Below, in pieces: positions 9,293-18,431 of a stretch of 64,000 nucleotides of DNA. The notes under the pieces are model-generated. The model was not told the DNA's origin and did not search any database. It was given only the letters and a program-made list of their open reading frames with translations. Source of the DNA: Flagellimonas taeanensis (GTDB taxonomy: Bacteria > Bacteroidota > Bacteroidia > Flavobacteriales > Flavobacteriaceae); the NCBI RefSeq assembly GCF_003584105.1, contig NZ_QXFO01000015.1:1-64000 (forward strand). Direction: 5' to 3'. A program made the translations under genes and the position numbers. Position 1 is the stretch's first letter; every line of letters starts with the position of its first letter.

Positions 9293-10407
9293 ATCATATT
9301 AGTGTGCTAATTGTTGATGATGATCTAAATAAAATCAGTTCAGTTATCGCTTCAATACGCGAATCTAACCAAGAAATCATATCATATACCCAAGCATCAA
9401 GTGTACAAGAAGCAATTGAGACTCTACAAAAAAAAGAGTTTCATTTACTAATTTCTGATTTGAAATTGCCATTAAAACCGGATGATGTTATACCAAGCGA
9501 TGAGGGAGGGCAAGCTTTAGTTAGAAGTTTATACAGGAAAAAGACAAGGGCAAATGTACCTATGTATATTGTTGGATTGACCCAATTTAAAAATCTTCAG
9601 ATTGATTTTAAAGGTGTATGGAAAGTTTGGTATTTTGATAAGAGTCTTAATGATTGGAGAGATTGTTTAAGAGATTTGATTTTTCATATAAGTCTGGTAA
9701 AATCAAGAATATCGGTTGAGAAAATTGAAACACTTTTTGTGGAGGGTATTTCAGATCAAAGGATAATCGCTACAGGACTAAAGAAGTATTATCCAACATA
9801 TGAAAAGCTTATTTATGTTGATTCTATGGACTCAGGAGGAGGAGCTAGTTGGGTAGAACGACAATTATTAATTTGGGCAAAATCATTAAACAAAAAAAAT
9901 GGTTCTGAGGACTATTTAAAAGCCATAGGGTTGTTCGATGATGATAGAGATGGAAAAGCATCGATTAATAACTTAAGACAACTTGTAGACGTTAATTCAG
10001 CAGAAGGAAAAACCTTTTCAATTAAAAAAAGTTGTTACAAATACTCACCTATACTTAAATCAATTAAATCAAAAGGAATTTGTTTTCCAAGTTCAATTGA
10101 AGATTTGTTGGCTGAGGAATTTTGGGAAATAGCGAAACTTAACGGTTGGTTAGTTCCTAGATTACCAGAATTTTACGAAATAGATAAAAAGGTCTTAAGC
10201 TATTCAAATGAAGAGATATCTAAAACTGTACTATTGAAAAATGGTTTCAACGAGACTGAAGTGGATACAATTCTATTCAAGATTGGAAATAAGTTTAAAA
10301 AAGATTTTTCACAATTAGTGATCAAAAATTCAAATAAAGACTTGTTTCCATTAAAATTTCTGGTTGAAGATATTTTGATTACATTAAAATTATTGCCATT
10401 AGGATAA
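9289..10407 (+). CDS. dtcC: receiver-TOPRIM effector (DtcC-like)
   Basis: A 372-residue response regulator with a nuclease-like output. The receiver spans about residues 1-125: D10/D11 acidic pair, D57 phosphoacceptor (LLISDLKLP), T98 (IVGLTQF) and K118 (YFDKSLN). Residues 145-235 form a TOPRIM-like fold: the glutamate of FVEGISD (E152) and the acidic cluster LFDDDRDG (D217, D219, D221), as in OLD-type nucleases. The first described Detocs effector instead carries a PNP-type ATP nucleosidase; variation of the output domain is part of the family. The likely result of phosphorylation is DNA or RNA cleavage and abortive infection. The C-terminal 130 residues are helical and unassigned. Confidence 0.72.
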   Translation: MNHISVLIVDDDLNKISSVIASIRESNQEIISYTQASSVQEAIETLQKKEFHLLISDLKLPLKPDDVIPSDEGGQALVRSLYRKKTRANVPMYIVGLTQFKNLQIDFKGVWKVWYFDKSLNDWRDCLRDLIFHISLVKSRISVEKIETLFVEGISDQRIIATGLKKYYPTYEKLIYVDSMDSGGGASWVERQLLIWAKSLNKKNGSEDYLKAIGLFDDDRDGKASINNLRQLVDVNSAEGKTFSIKKSCYKYSPILKSIKSKGICFPSSIEDLLAEEFWEIAKLNGWLVPRLPEFYEIDKKVLSYSNEEISKTVLLKNGFNETEVDTILFKIGNKFKKDFSQLVIKNSNKDLFPLKFLVEDILITLKLLPLG

Positions 10408-10487
10408 CTCTGGGCCAACTTTTTTCTAGTTGGAATAATTTCAATTGGGGCATTAAGTTGAAAAGTATAATTTTCGACTTAAAATTT

Positions 10488-10721
10488 CTAGAGACCAGCT
10501 AGTTTAAAAAATTCACTAAGCTTTAAACCTTTTGCTTCACAGATTCTGTTTAAAGTTTCCACAGGGATTCTATATTCTTTTCTACCTTTTATTTTTCTAA
10601 CTGTACTTTCATCAATATTGTATTTAATGGCAAAGGAACTCTGAGACTTGCCCTCCTTTAACCAAGGAAGTAGCCATTCCCTAGTTATGAACCTGCATAT
10701 TTCAATATTAATGTTAGACAT
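10488..10721 (-). CDS. small XRE-type HTH protein
   Basis: A 77-residue DNA-binding protein. A Cro/C1-like HTH is evident: QSSFAIKYNIDESTVRKIKG in the middle, and VETLNRICEAKGLKLSEF as helices 4 and 5. It is antisense to the Detocs operon and converges on it with an 80-base gap that contains a weak CCAACT/AGTTGG hairpin. Its promoter side faces the structured gene-free region at 10722-11443. It could regulate the neighbouring cargo or be a remnant antitoxin, but no toxin partner is visible beside it. Confidence 0.75.
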   Translation of the reverse strand: MSNINIEICRFITREWLLPWLKEGKSQSSFAIKYNIDESTVRKIKGRKEYRIPVETLNRICEAKGLKLSEFFKLAGL

Positions 10722-10861
10722 CTAGACAAAGGAAAATGATGGGAAATAGAATATCTCGGTCGTTCGACCGTATTTTTAAAAATTTTACTATATTTAGCCC
10801 AATAACATAAATTTGCGATTCTTCGTTTAGAACATATTTGAAGCTATCGCTTAGAATCTCT

Positions 10862-10966
10862 CGCTAGAAAACTGGTAACTTTTTGCAGAAGGGATGATAA
10901 GTAGATTTGCTCACGACCCGGGCGTGAGCTCACTTGTCTCTGCAAGGTATACCAGTACCACTAGCG
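10862..10966. other. nested four-stem inverted-repeat element
   Basis: Four perfectly paired arms nest in order. CGCTAG (10862-10867) pairs with CTAGCG (10961-10966). ACTGGTA (10871-10877) pairs with TACCAGT (10950-10956). TTGCAGA (10883-10889) pairs with TCTGCAA (10939-10945). GCTCACG (10909-10915) pairs with CGTGAGC (10923-10929), closing on an ACCCGGG loop. Internal loops in the lower half are small (3-5 bases each side). This is 27 paired positions in 105 bases and is very unlikely by chance. It may be a structured RNA or a folded recombination site; the family is not recognised. Confidence 0.7.
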
Positions 10967-11310
10967 GGTAAGTTGAGTTTTCACGCCCAACTTTTTCTTA
11001 GCGTTTGATTTCTTTTATTTTTCGGAGTGTCGCCTAACCCTCTAGGTTATGGGAAACACTTGGCAACTTTTTTATGTGGGGTTCACTCTGTGTGATTGTC
11101 CTGTTTTTGGTACATCACATTCGGTGTTCGATATCCTATTTAAAAAGAAGCCAAAGAATCCCGTATAATCCCAAGGCTAGCGTTGTGGGATACCCGTTAC
11201 ACTAATTTTTCGGTTCACGATATCCTTTAGTCCCACAACTAACGACTACACTTTTTGGGTGACCGACCCAACACGAAATCATGGTCTTTTTTTGATTAAG
11301 GAATCCATTT

Positions 11311-11395
11311 CCACGGGCTTTTGCCCCTTGGACAGGACGGCCTTTGTCCGAACCTTGATGCCCTTCTGGAAGTTACGGCTTTTCCGTGGCTTTTT
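11311..11395 (+). promoter_or_regulatory. structured leader with terminator-like hairpin before susC
   Basis: CCACGG (11311-11316) can pair with CCGTGG (11384-11389). Inside are GGGC/GCCC (11315-11326) and GGACA/TGTCC (11330-11349). The alternative hairpin ACGG/CCGT (11375-11387) is followed by GGCTTTTT. Mutually exclusive structures ending in a T run 49 bases before the susC start suggest attenuation. This is inference. Confidence 0.35.
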
Positions 11396-11443
11396 GGGTA
11401 GTGTGTTGAATAACTAACAAAGAAATCAAACGAACTCATTTTT

Positions 11444-14400
11444 ATGAAACAATCAATATCATGCATGTGCAGGGGGACCCTGTTCATGCTCCTATATGTC
11501 TTTTTAATGCCATTCTTTTTAATTAATGTGCAGGCGGGCACAGTCCTGGAACCACCACAAGCTACTGTTTCCGGCACCGTGACCGATACTTCGGGGAATC
11601 CCCTGGCCGGGGTGAACCTTGTGGTGGAATCCAAGAATATTGGAACTATCTCAGATTTTGATGGTTCCTTTTCTATTAATGCAGGCCCTACCGATGTGCT
11701 GATCTTTTCCATGGTGGGCTTTAAATCCCTTACAGTTCCCATTGTGGGTCGAGAAGAAGTTATCGTTCAATTGGAAGAGGATGTAACCGTTTTAGGGGAA
11801 GTGGTACTCAATGCGGGCTATTATAGTGTTTCTGAAAAGGAACGCACTGGGAACATTGCCACCATCAAAGCGGATATCATTGAAAAACAACCTGTGGCCA
11901 ATCCTTTGGCCGCCATGCAGGGACACATGTCAGGAGTCAATATTGTCCAGGATACCGGGGTGCCAGGTGGAGGATTCTCCATTGAGGTCCGCGGCAGGAA
12001 CTTCATCAATGGGGTATCCGATCCGCTGTTCATTGTGGATGGAGTACCCTTCGGTTCCCAATCCATGGGTGTGGCCCGATTGTCCAATCAGATTGTCGGG
12101 GGTAACATCAGCCCTCTGAATGCCATCAACCCCAATGACATTGAGAGCATCGAGGTCCTCAAGGATGCCGATGCCACGGCCATTTATGGTTCACGAGGGG
12201 CGAATGGCGTTGTCCTAATTACCACAAAAAAAGGAAAGGCAGGCAAGACCCGTTTTGATGCCCAATTGAGCACTTCCCTTGGGCAAGTATCCCATTTCTT
12301 GGACCTAATGAATACCGAACAGTACCTGCAAGTCAGAAGGGAGGGAATCTCCAATGACGGATATGACAGTTTTTTGGAGAACCCCGCATTTAGCTTCTAT
12401 TGGCCAGATCTTACCTTATGGGACCAAGATCGCTATACGGATTGGCAAAAGGAACTGATCGGGGGAACAGCATATCGCAATAATGCCCAACTTTCCATTT
12501 CCGGGGGCAGTGACCGCACCCAGTTCTTGGTCAGTGGTGGTTATCAAAAGGAGACCACTGTTTTTCCTGGGGATTTTAGGTACAAAAAGGCAAATTTGAA
12601 CAGTACTGTAAACCACCGTTCCAAGGATGGCCGCTTTGGGATCAGTCTCTCCACTTCCTATACCCATGAAGACAATAAGTTGCCCACAGAGGACTTTACC
12701 GCCAATGCCTATTCGTTGGAACCCAATGCACCCGAAATTTATGACGAGGATGGAAATCTCAATTGGGAAAATAACACTTGGGACAACCCTCTGGCCGGTT
12801 TGGAAGAGGAATATGCCGCTGTTTCAAAAACCCTTATTTCAAATGCGGTGGTCTCCTATAAGATCATGGACCATTTGGAATTGAAATCCAGCCTGGGTTT
12901 TACCAGCTACCAATTGGACACCCATAGGGCCATGCCCAGTTCAGCAACAAACCCTTTGTATGGCCTTACCCCCCAAAACTACTCTTACCTCATGACCAAT
13001 GCATCCCAACGGGAGTCCTGGATCATAGAACCCCAACTGAACTGGAAAAGGGAATGGGACAACTTCTCCGTGGACATCCTCATGGGCACCACCTTCCAAC
13101 AGGAGACCACGGAACAGTTGGTACTGCGAGGGCGCGGTTTCCCCAATAATGGATTGCTCTATAACCTGGGTGCAGCACAAAACATTGACATCCTTTCCAA
13201 TGCAGATGGGGAATACCGCTACAATGCGGTATTCGGAAGAGTCAATCTTAAATTCTTGGATCGATATATCCTCAACCTGACAGGGAGAAGGGACGGCTCC
13301 TCCCGATTCGGTCCTGGCAAACAGTTCGGAAACTTTGGTGCCATAGGAGTGGCATGGCTCTTTTCCGGAGAAGGCTTTATTGGGACAAACTCCTTATTGA
13401 GCCATGGTAAATTAAGGGGAAGTTACGGGACCACAGGAAGTGACAATATTGGGGACTACCGATACTTGGATACCTATACCGTCACTGGTAACGACTATGA
13501 TGGGACTACTATCCTGGAACCTACAGGGCTATTCAACCCAGAATTTGGATGGGAGGAGAACCGAAAGTTGGAAATGGCCCTGGAACTTGGATTCTTCAAA
13601 GATCGATTGTTGCTCAATTCCTCATGGTACCGAAATCGTTCCTCCAATCAATTGGTCGGTATTCCCTTGGCGGCCACAACGGGATTTTCTGAACTTACGG
13701 GGAATTTTGATGCCCTTGTGGAAAACTCCGGATTTGAGTTCGATTTGAGAAGTGTCAACTTCCAGTCCAATACATTCACTTGGTCCACTACCGTCAATCT
13801 GACCATACCCAAAAATAAATTAGTAGAATTTGATGGTTTGGATAACTCCACCTTTGCCAATCGTTATGTCATTGGTCAACCCTTGTCCATTGTGAAATTG
13901 TACCACGCCCTAGGGGTAGATCCAGAAACAGGCCAGTACCGATTCGAGGATTTTAACGGTGACGATGAAATCGGTAGCCCCGAAGATCGTCAATGGATCG
14001 AGGATTTGGCCCCCAAGTTTTATGGTGGCTTGGGGAATTCAATCCGTTTCGGCAACCTTACCCTTGATGCCTTTTTCCAGTTCAAAAAGCAAAAGGCCTA
14101 CAATACCGTACGGTTCGATGCGACACCAGGATATAAGGGAAACTACCATGTAGACCTTTTGGACCGATGGATGGAACCGGGTGATACAAATCCCTATCAA
14201 AGGCCATCTGCTGGATTTGGTGGAGGGACCAACTTAGGGGCATTTCAACAGGAGAGCAATGCAGCGGTTTCCGATGCATCCTTTATCCGATTGCGCAACA
14301 TTTCCTTGGGGTATGAACTGCCCACAAATGAGCAGGGCCCTGATATTAATATCTATGTCCAAGGACAGAACCTTTGGACATGGACCGAATACAAGGGTCC

Positions 14401-14476
14401 CGATCCTGAGGAACCTTCGAGTACTCGACTTCCCCCTTTGCGACAGATTACCCTTGGACTTCAACTCAGTTTTTAA
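11444..14476 (+). CDS. susC: SusC/RagA TonB-linked outer-membrane transporter
   Basis: A 1010-residue TonB-dependent importer that works with a SusD lipoprotein lid. Order: signal peptide (about 1-31), CarboxypepD_reg-like domain (residues 41-110, VSGTVTDTSGNPLAGVNL to the FSMVGF strand), and plug domain (about 125-270) with IEVRGRNFINGVSDPLFIVDG and ATAIYGSRGANGVVLITTKKG. A 22-strand barrel follows, ending in TLGLQLSF with a terminal phenylalanine. Length is typical. The SusD gene starts 15 bases downstream, and a secreted metalloprotease follows. That context suggests peptide or protein substrates rather than glycans, since no glycoside hydrolase is nearby. Confidence 0.95.
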   Translation: MKQSISCMCRGTLFMLLYVFLMPFFLINVQAGTVLEPPQATVSGTVTDTSGNPLAGVNLVVESKNIGTISDFDGSFSINAGPTDVLIFSMVGFKSLTVPIVGREEVIVQLEEDVTVLGEVVLNAGYYSVSEKERTGNIATIKADIIEKQPVANPLAAMQGHMSGVNIVQDTGVPGGGFSIEVRGRNFINGVSDPLFIVDGVPFGSQSMGVARLSNQIVGGNISPLNAINPNDIESIEVLKDADATAIYGSRGANGVVLITTKKGKAGKTRFDAQLSTSLGQVSHFLDLMNTEQYLQVRREGISNDGYDSFLENPAFSFYWPDLTLWDQDRYTDWQKELIGGTAYRNNAQLSISGGSDRTQFLVSGGYQKETTVFPGDFRYKKANLNSTVNHRSKDGRFGISLSTSYTHEDNKLPTEDFTANAYSLEPNAPEIYDEDGNLNWENNTWDNPLAGLEEEYAAVSKTLISNAVVSYKIMDHLELKSSLGFTSYQLDTHRAMPSSATNPLYGLTPQNYSYLMTNASQRESWIIEPQLNWKREWDNFSVDILMGTTFQQETTEQLVLRGRGFPNNGLLYNLGAAQNIDILSNADGEYRYNAVFGRVNLKFLDRYILNLTGRRDGSSRFGPGKQFGNFGAIGVAWLFSGEGFIGTNSLLSHGKLRGSYGTTGSDNIGDYRYLDTYTVTGNDYDGTTILEPTGLFNPEFGWEENRKLEMALELGFFKDRLLLNSSWYRNRSSNQLVGIPLAATTGFSELTGNFDALVENSGFEFDLRSVNFQSNTFTWSTTVNLTIPKNKLVEFDGLDNSTFANRYVIGQPLSIVKLYHALGVDPETGQYRFEDFNGDDEIGSPEDRQWIEDLAPKFYGGLGNSIRFGNLTLDAFFQFKKQKAYNTVRFDATPGYKGNYHVDLLDRWMEPGDTNPYQRPSAGFGGGTNLGAFQQESNAAVSDASFIRLRNISLGYELPTNEQGPDINIYVQGQNLWTWTEYKGPDPEEPSSTRLPPLRQITLGLQLSF

Positions 14477-14491
14477 CCTAAAGAGACAACT

Positions 14492-15931
14492 ATGAAACAA
14501 TATATAAATTCTACTTCTCGACAATTGACACTTTGGTTTGATAAGCTAGGACCTTATCAGGTAAATGTAAAAAGGACCTTAGTATTGCTTACAGTCATAC
14601 TCCCCTTGGGCTGCACGGATTTTGTAGAGGTGGATCCCCCAAAGAATACCTTGGTATTGGAGACCGTCTTTGATGACCCCGCCACCGTAGAATCTGCATT
14701 GGCCAATCTCTACTATGATATGCGTGAGCAGGGAATGGTGTCGGGATATAGGGGCTTGACCCCCATGATGGCTATCTACAGTGATGAATTGGACTATTAT
14801 GGTTTTGACGCCGACCTGACCCAATTGTACCGACATGATGTTCTCCCTGGAAACAGCATCACCACGGGATGGTGGGGCCAAGCCTACCATTTGATCTATG
14901 GTGCCAATGATATTTTACAGGGTGTGGAGGGTTCCAATTCGCTTACAGAGGGCGAAAAGAAAAGGTTCAAGGGCCAGGCCTTGTTCATAAGGGCCTATAT
15001 GCACAGCCTGTTGGTATCTGTTTTTGGGGATGTGCCCTATATCACCACAACGGATTATCAGCAGAACAATAAAGTATCCCGAACTGTCTCAGCAAATGTC
15101 TATGCCAATAGTATAGCGGACCTTACACAAGCCGTGGAGATTATGGAAAATCTAGAACCCTTTTCAAGTGAAAAGGTATTGGCTGACCAATATGCAACCA
15201 AAGCACTATTGTCCCGGATGTACCCATATATCGAAAACTGGGAACTTGCAGAAGCCGTATCCTCTGAATTGATCCAAGCCTTTTCGTTGGAAGATGAACT
15301 CGATCAAGTCTTTCTAAAGGGCTCTGAAGAAACAATTTGGCAGCTTAAAGCCGATGAGGAGTCCCCCTTGAATACAAGGGAAGCCGAACAATTGATCATT
15401 CAGGATGTTCCCGGTCAGAGATTCGCCCTGACAGATAATCTGTTGGAAGCCTTCGAAGCTGGTGACCTAAGAAAGGAATATTGGGTGGCCAGTATGTCGG
15501 ATGCGGATAATACGGTCACTTTATTCTACCCCTATAAATACAAGGCAGGACTCAATGAAACGGAATCTCTGGAGTATTCCATTCTTTTTCGGTTAGCCGA
15601 ACAGTATTTGATCAGGGCGGAGGCTAGGGCTCATTTGGGAAATCTTGAAGGGGCAAAAGCGGATCTCAATGTCATTCGGAACCGTGCAGGATTGCCGAAT
15701 ACAGGTGCCACCTCCTCAAACGAACTATTGGACGCCATTGGCAACGAACGTCGTGTGGAATTGTTCACCGAACAGGGTCTGCGATGGTTTGACCTGAAGC
15801 GCACGGGAAGGGCAGATGAAATAATAGGTAACCTTAAACCCAATTGGAAGAGTACCGATGTACTGCTTCCCATTCCAGTAACCGAACTCGAAGCCAACCC
15901 TAATTTATTGCCTCAGAATGATGGATACTAA
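14492..15931 (+). CDS. susD: SusD/RagB outer-membrane lipoprotein
   Basis: A 479-residue substrate-binding lipoprotein partner of the SusC upstream. The lipobox LPLGC follows the hydrophobic stretch KRTLVLLTVILPLGC near residues 28-42, so the first 26 residues are an unusual extension before the signal peptide. The N-terminal RagB/SusD part has FVEVDPPKN, and the C-terminal part has EQYLIRAEARAHLGN and NERRVELFTEQGLRWFDLKR, the family hallmarks. Its last 14 bases overlap the earliest possible start of the metalloprotease gene, indicating one operon. Confidence 0.95.
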   Translation: MKQYINSTSRQLTLWFDKLGPYQVNVKRTLVLLTVILPLGCTDFVEVDPPKNTLVLETVFDDPATVESALANLYYDMREQGMVSGYRGLTPMMAIYSDELDYYGFDADLTQLYRHDVLPGNSITTGWWGQAYHLIYGANDILQGVEGSNSLTEGEKKRFKGQALFIRAYMHSLLVSVFGDVPYITTTDYQQNNKVSRTVSANVYANSIADLTQAVEIMENLEPFSSEKVLADQYATKALLSRMYPYIENWELAEAVSSELIQAFSLEDELDQVFLKGSEETIWQLKADEESPLNTREAEQLIIQDVPGQRFALTDNLLEAFEAGDLRKEYWVASMSDADNTVTLFYPYKYKAGLNETESLEYSILFRLAEQYLIRAEARAHLGNLEGAKADLNVIRNRAGLPNTGATSSNELLDAIGNERRVELFTEQGLRWFDLKRTGRADEIIGNLKPNWKSTDVLLPIPVTELEANPNLLPQNDGY

Positions 15932-16004
15932 AAAAGTTCATTGTGCAGATGGTCACCATGAACACCATCTACAAAGGAAAGACACACACTATTTAACCTT
16001 AGGG

Positions 16005-18311
16005 ATGAAGCATTTCTTCGTTTTTGTTGTTTTAATGGCACTTCCCAGGATGCTTTCCGCCAATGAACACAACCAAAGGTCAGTGTATGGAAAGGGTTTG
16101 TCTATCGAAGAACGTAAGAGCCCATTTTTGACCACCAGAATTGAAGACGACCAAATCCTTTTGACTATACCTGAGGAAATTTTGGAAAAACCTATGATGT
16201 TCGTGCGACATGACCATGGAAATCAACCCAAGTTCATGCAGGTGGTCTGGTCTATGGAAAGGGACAAGATTTTGCTCAAGGTTCCAAGCCTCTGGTCAAC
16301 TTCGGGCATTACCTTACCCATAAAACCAAGGTTGGATGTAACGGACAATATACTCGCTGTTTTTCCTTTAGTGCATACCAATAGAGCACAAGCCTCATAT
16401 ACCATAAACATCACAAAGCTCGTCATGACACAAATGATTGAATGGGAGCCGGGTTTTACAGAAACTATTGTTCCCGAAATTTCATTGCTCATGGAATCCA
16501 AAGACTTTGATGATGAAGTCATCATCAAGGTCCGAAGGGGTTTGGTTTTGGAACGATCCAAAATATCCATACCAGTTTACTTTGGGATCAGTGGCCTGCC
16601 GGAACCCATGAAGGCCAGACGGTTCGATTACCGTATGGGGTTTTATGATGAAGAAAGTACTGGAATTCATTTTCATTTACGTAATAGTCTGGCCAATATA
16701 TCAAGATGGCGCTTGGAAAAGAAGCATAAAGATCAAAAGGTTAGTGTTCCAATTAAACCCATCACCTTTTTAATTTCCCCCGAAGTTCCCAAAAAGTGGA
16801 GGCCGTACATCAAGGCGGGTATCGAGGAATGGTTGCCTGCATTTGAATCTGCGGGATTCAAGAATGCCCTTATCGTCAAAGAAGTGGACAGTCTGGATGA
16901 GTGGCAGGCCCATAGCATTCATTCCAATGTGGTCCAATGGTCACAAAAGAAGTACCTACGTGGCTCTGAATATGAGGATTATGGTGGGACTGTGGCCAAA
17001 ATCATTGATTATCGAACTGGGGAGGTCTTACGCGGGGATATCCTCATGGGTGCATCTGAACGGTCGGTGATGGAGCAGTACTTTGTCCGGGCCGCCCCCT
17101 TGGACAAAAGAGCGCAGCAGTTTCCGTTTCCGGATTCCCTGACCGGAAGGTTGTTCCAAGTCATAGCTGCCCATGAGACAGGCCATATTTTCGGGCTAAA
17201 AGATGGCAACTATGGAGAGTACACCTATCCATGGGACATAATGAACGATAGTACTTGGTTACGGAACATGGGACATACGCCCAGTGTCATGAACTATACC
17301 AGGGCCAATAATATTGCACAACCAAAAGACAGCATCCCACCTTCCCTATTATTGCGACGTGTTGGCCCAACCGATAGGTACAATATCCAATGGGCCTATG
17401 CCGAGTTCCCAGAGGGCATTTCAATGGAGCAGGAACAAAGAGCCCTGGAACAAATAATCGGATGGCAGGATACAGTACCTTGGTATAGGTTTGTCAACCC
17501 GACATTTGAAGTCCTCGGACCGGCAGCTTCCAACGAGGTTGTCGAGACCAATGATCCCGTTCGAAGCACAACTTTGGCCTTAAAAAATCTAGAGCGGGTC
17601 ATCGCACTTTTACCCAAAGTGACCAAGGATCAAAAGGATAATGCGAGATTGGATAGGCTTTATGAAAAAACGGTCACCTTATGGAATGACCATATGAAGC
17701 ATGTAATGACCTTGATCGGGGGCTACGATGTCCAATACAAATCCATTGGACATGATAAAAACAGATATACCCCCATCCCATGGGAAAAGCAAATGGAGGC
17801 CCTGGAATTTTTGTTGGCCAATGCCTTTGACCCTCCTGAATGGCTGACCAATCCGGATTTTTATAAAGGGGCAAGATATTCCACTTACACGGATAGGGTA
17901 ATGGATTATCAATCTGGTCTTGCCTTGGAATTACTTATGGCTCCCCGCTTGAATCGATTGGAATATCTGGAAGACTTTCTTGGGCAAGAGAATTTGATTA
18001 AAACATATCTGTCCACCCTGAGATATGGTCTCTTCAGTGAACTCTATCAAGGTTCAGAAAAGGCGGATAGCAGGAGACTGAACCTCCAATCCATTTATAT
18101 TAAACAGTTGATCCGGGCTATTGGACAAGAGAGAACAGGCTATGGTTTAGAAGAGCGGTTTTATGCCTATTCAGATCACATGAAAGCCCTTATTCTGGAA
18201 GAATTGATGGTATTGAAAAAAGATATGCAAAAGGGCATGAAAAGGAAAGGGGAAGATACTATGAGATGGCATTGGGATTTGTGTATTAAGAAAATCAATG
18301 GGGCATTGTAA
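16005..18311 (+). CDS. secreted zinc-dependent metalloprotease (DUF5117/DUF4953 type)
   Basis: A 768-residue metzincin-like protease. I start at 16005 because MKHFFVFVVLMALPRMLSAN is a proper signal peptide; the frame is open back to 15918, inside susD. Zinc site HETGHIFGLKD (H390, E391, H394, D400), with a Met-turn candidate in SVMNYTR about 40 residues later. The N-terminal DUF5118/DUF5117-like region precedes it. Proteins of this family accompany SusCD pairs in Flavobacteria and probably process a peptide for uptake or at the cell surface. The gene ends 68 bases before a strong palindromic terminator. Confidence 0.9.
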   Translation: MKHFFVFVVLMALPRMLSANEHNQRSVYGKGLSIEERKSPFLTTRIEDDQILLTIPEEILEKPMMFVRHDHGNQPKFMQVVWSMERDKILLKVPSLWSTSGITLPIKPRLDVTDNILAVFPLVHTNRAQASYTINITKLVMTQMIEWEPGFTETIVPEISLLMESKDFDDEVIIKVRRGLVLERSKISIPVYFGISGLPEPMKARRFDYRMGFYDEESTGIHFHLRNSLANISRWRLEKKHKDQKVSVPIKPITFLISPEVPKKWRPYIKAGIEEWLPAFESAGFKNALIVKEVDSLDEWQAHSIHSNVVQWSQKKYLRGSEYEDYGGTVAKIIDYRTGEVLRGDILMGASERSVMEQYFVRAAPLDKRAQQFPFPDSLTGRLFQVIAAHETGHIFGLKDGNYGEYTYPWDIMNDSTWLRNMGHTPSVMNYTRANNIAQPKDSIPPSLLLRRVGPTDRYNIQWAYAEFPEGISMEQEQRALEQIIGWQDTVPWYRFVNPTFEVLGPAASNEVVETNDPVRSTTLALKNLERVIALLPKVTKDQKDNARLDRLYEKTVTLWNDHMKHVMTLIGGYDVQYKSIGHDKNRYTPIPWEKQMEALEFLLANAFDPPEWLTNPDFYKGARYSTYTDRVMDYQSGLALELLMAPRLNRLEYLEDFLGQENLIKTYLSTLRYGLFSELYQGSEKADSRRLNLQSIYIKQLIRAIGQERTGYGLEERFYAYSDHMKALILEELMVLKKDMQKGMKRKGEDTMRWHWDLCIKKINGAL

Positions 18312-18378
18312 GGGGTATTACCCATTACCCCCATTGGTGTTTCGGTCCATGTTTAGGGATCAAATTTGAATTAGTGAG

Positions 18379-18404
18379 AAAAGGTGCCTGATCAGGCACC
18401 TTTT
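18379..18404. terminator. bidirectional palindromic terminator
   Basis: A fully palindromic 26-base sequence: AAAAGGTGCCTGA (18379-18391) and its exact complement (18392-18404). A-rich and T-rich ends let it act for both the plus-strand metalloprotease and the converging minus-strand DUF6520 gene. Confidence 0.85.
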
Positions 18405-18431
18405 CATTTCACGACATTTGGTCATTGGAAC

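Larger units (their letters stand above)
10722..11443. other. gene-free region rich in inverted repeats
   Basis: About 720 bases without a credible gene. It holds CGGTCG/CGACCG (10757-10770), the four-stem element at 10862-10966, and AAGTTG/CAACTT (10970-10993). It also holds AGTGT-TAACC/GGTTA-ACACT around 11026-11060, GTTGTGGGA (11182-11190)/TCCCACAAC (11231-11239) and TTGGGT/ACCCAA (11255-11271). The string AACTTTTT recurs at 10877, 10989 and 11065, with a further copy at 10417. Such hairpin density recalls recombination sites or structured RNAs. No function is claimed. Confidence 0.6.

Noticed and set aside
10981..11240. Integron attC site
   Set aside because: RYYYAAC-like strings occur, but the paired GTTRRRY boxes are not clean and no integron integrase is present.
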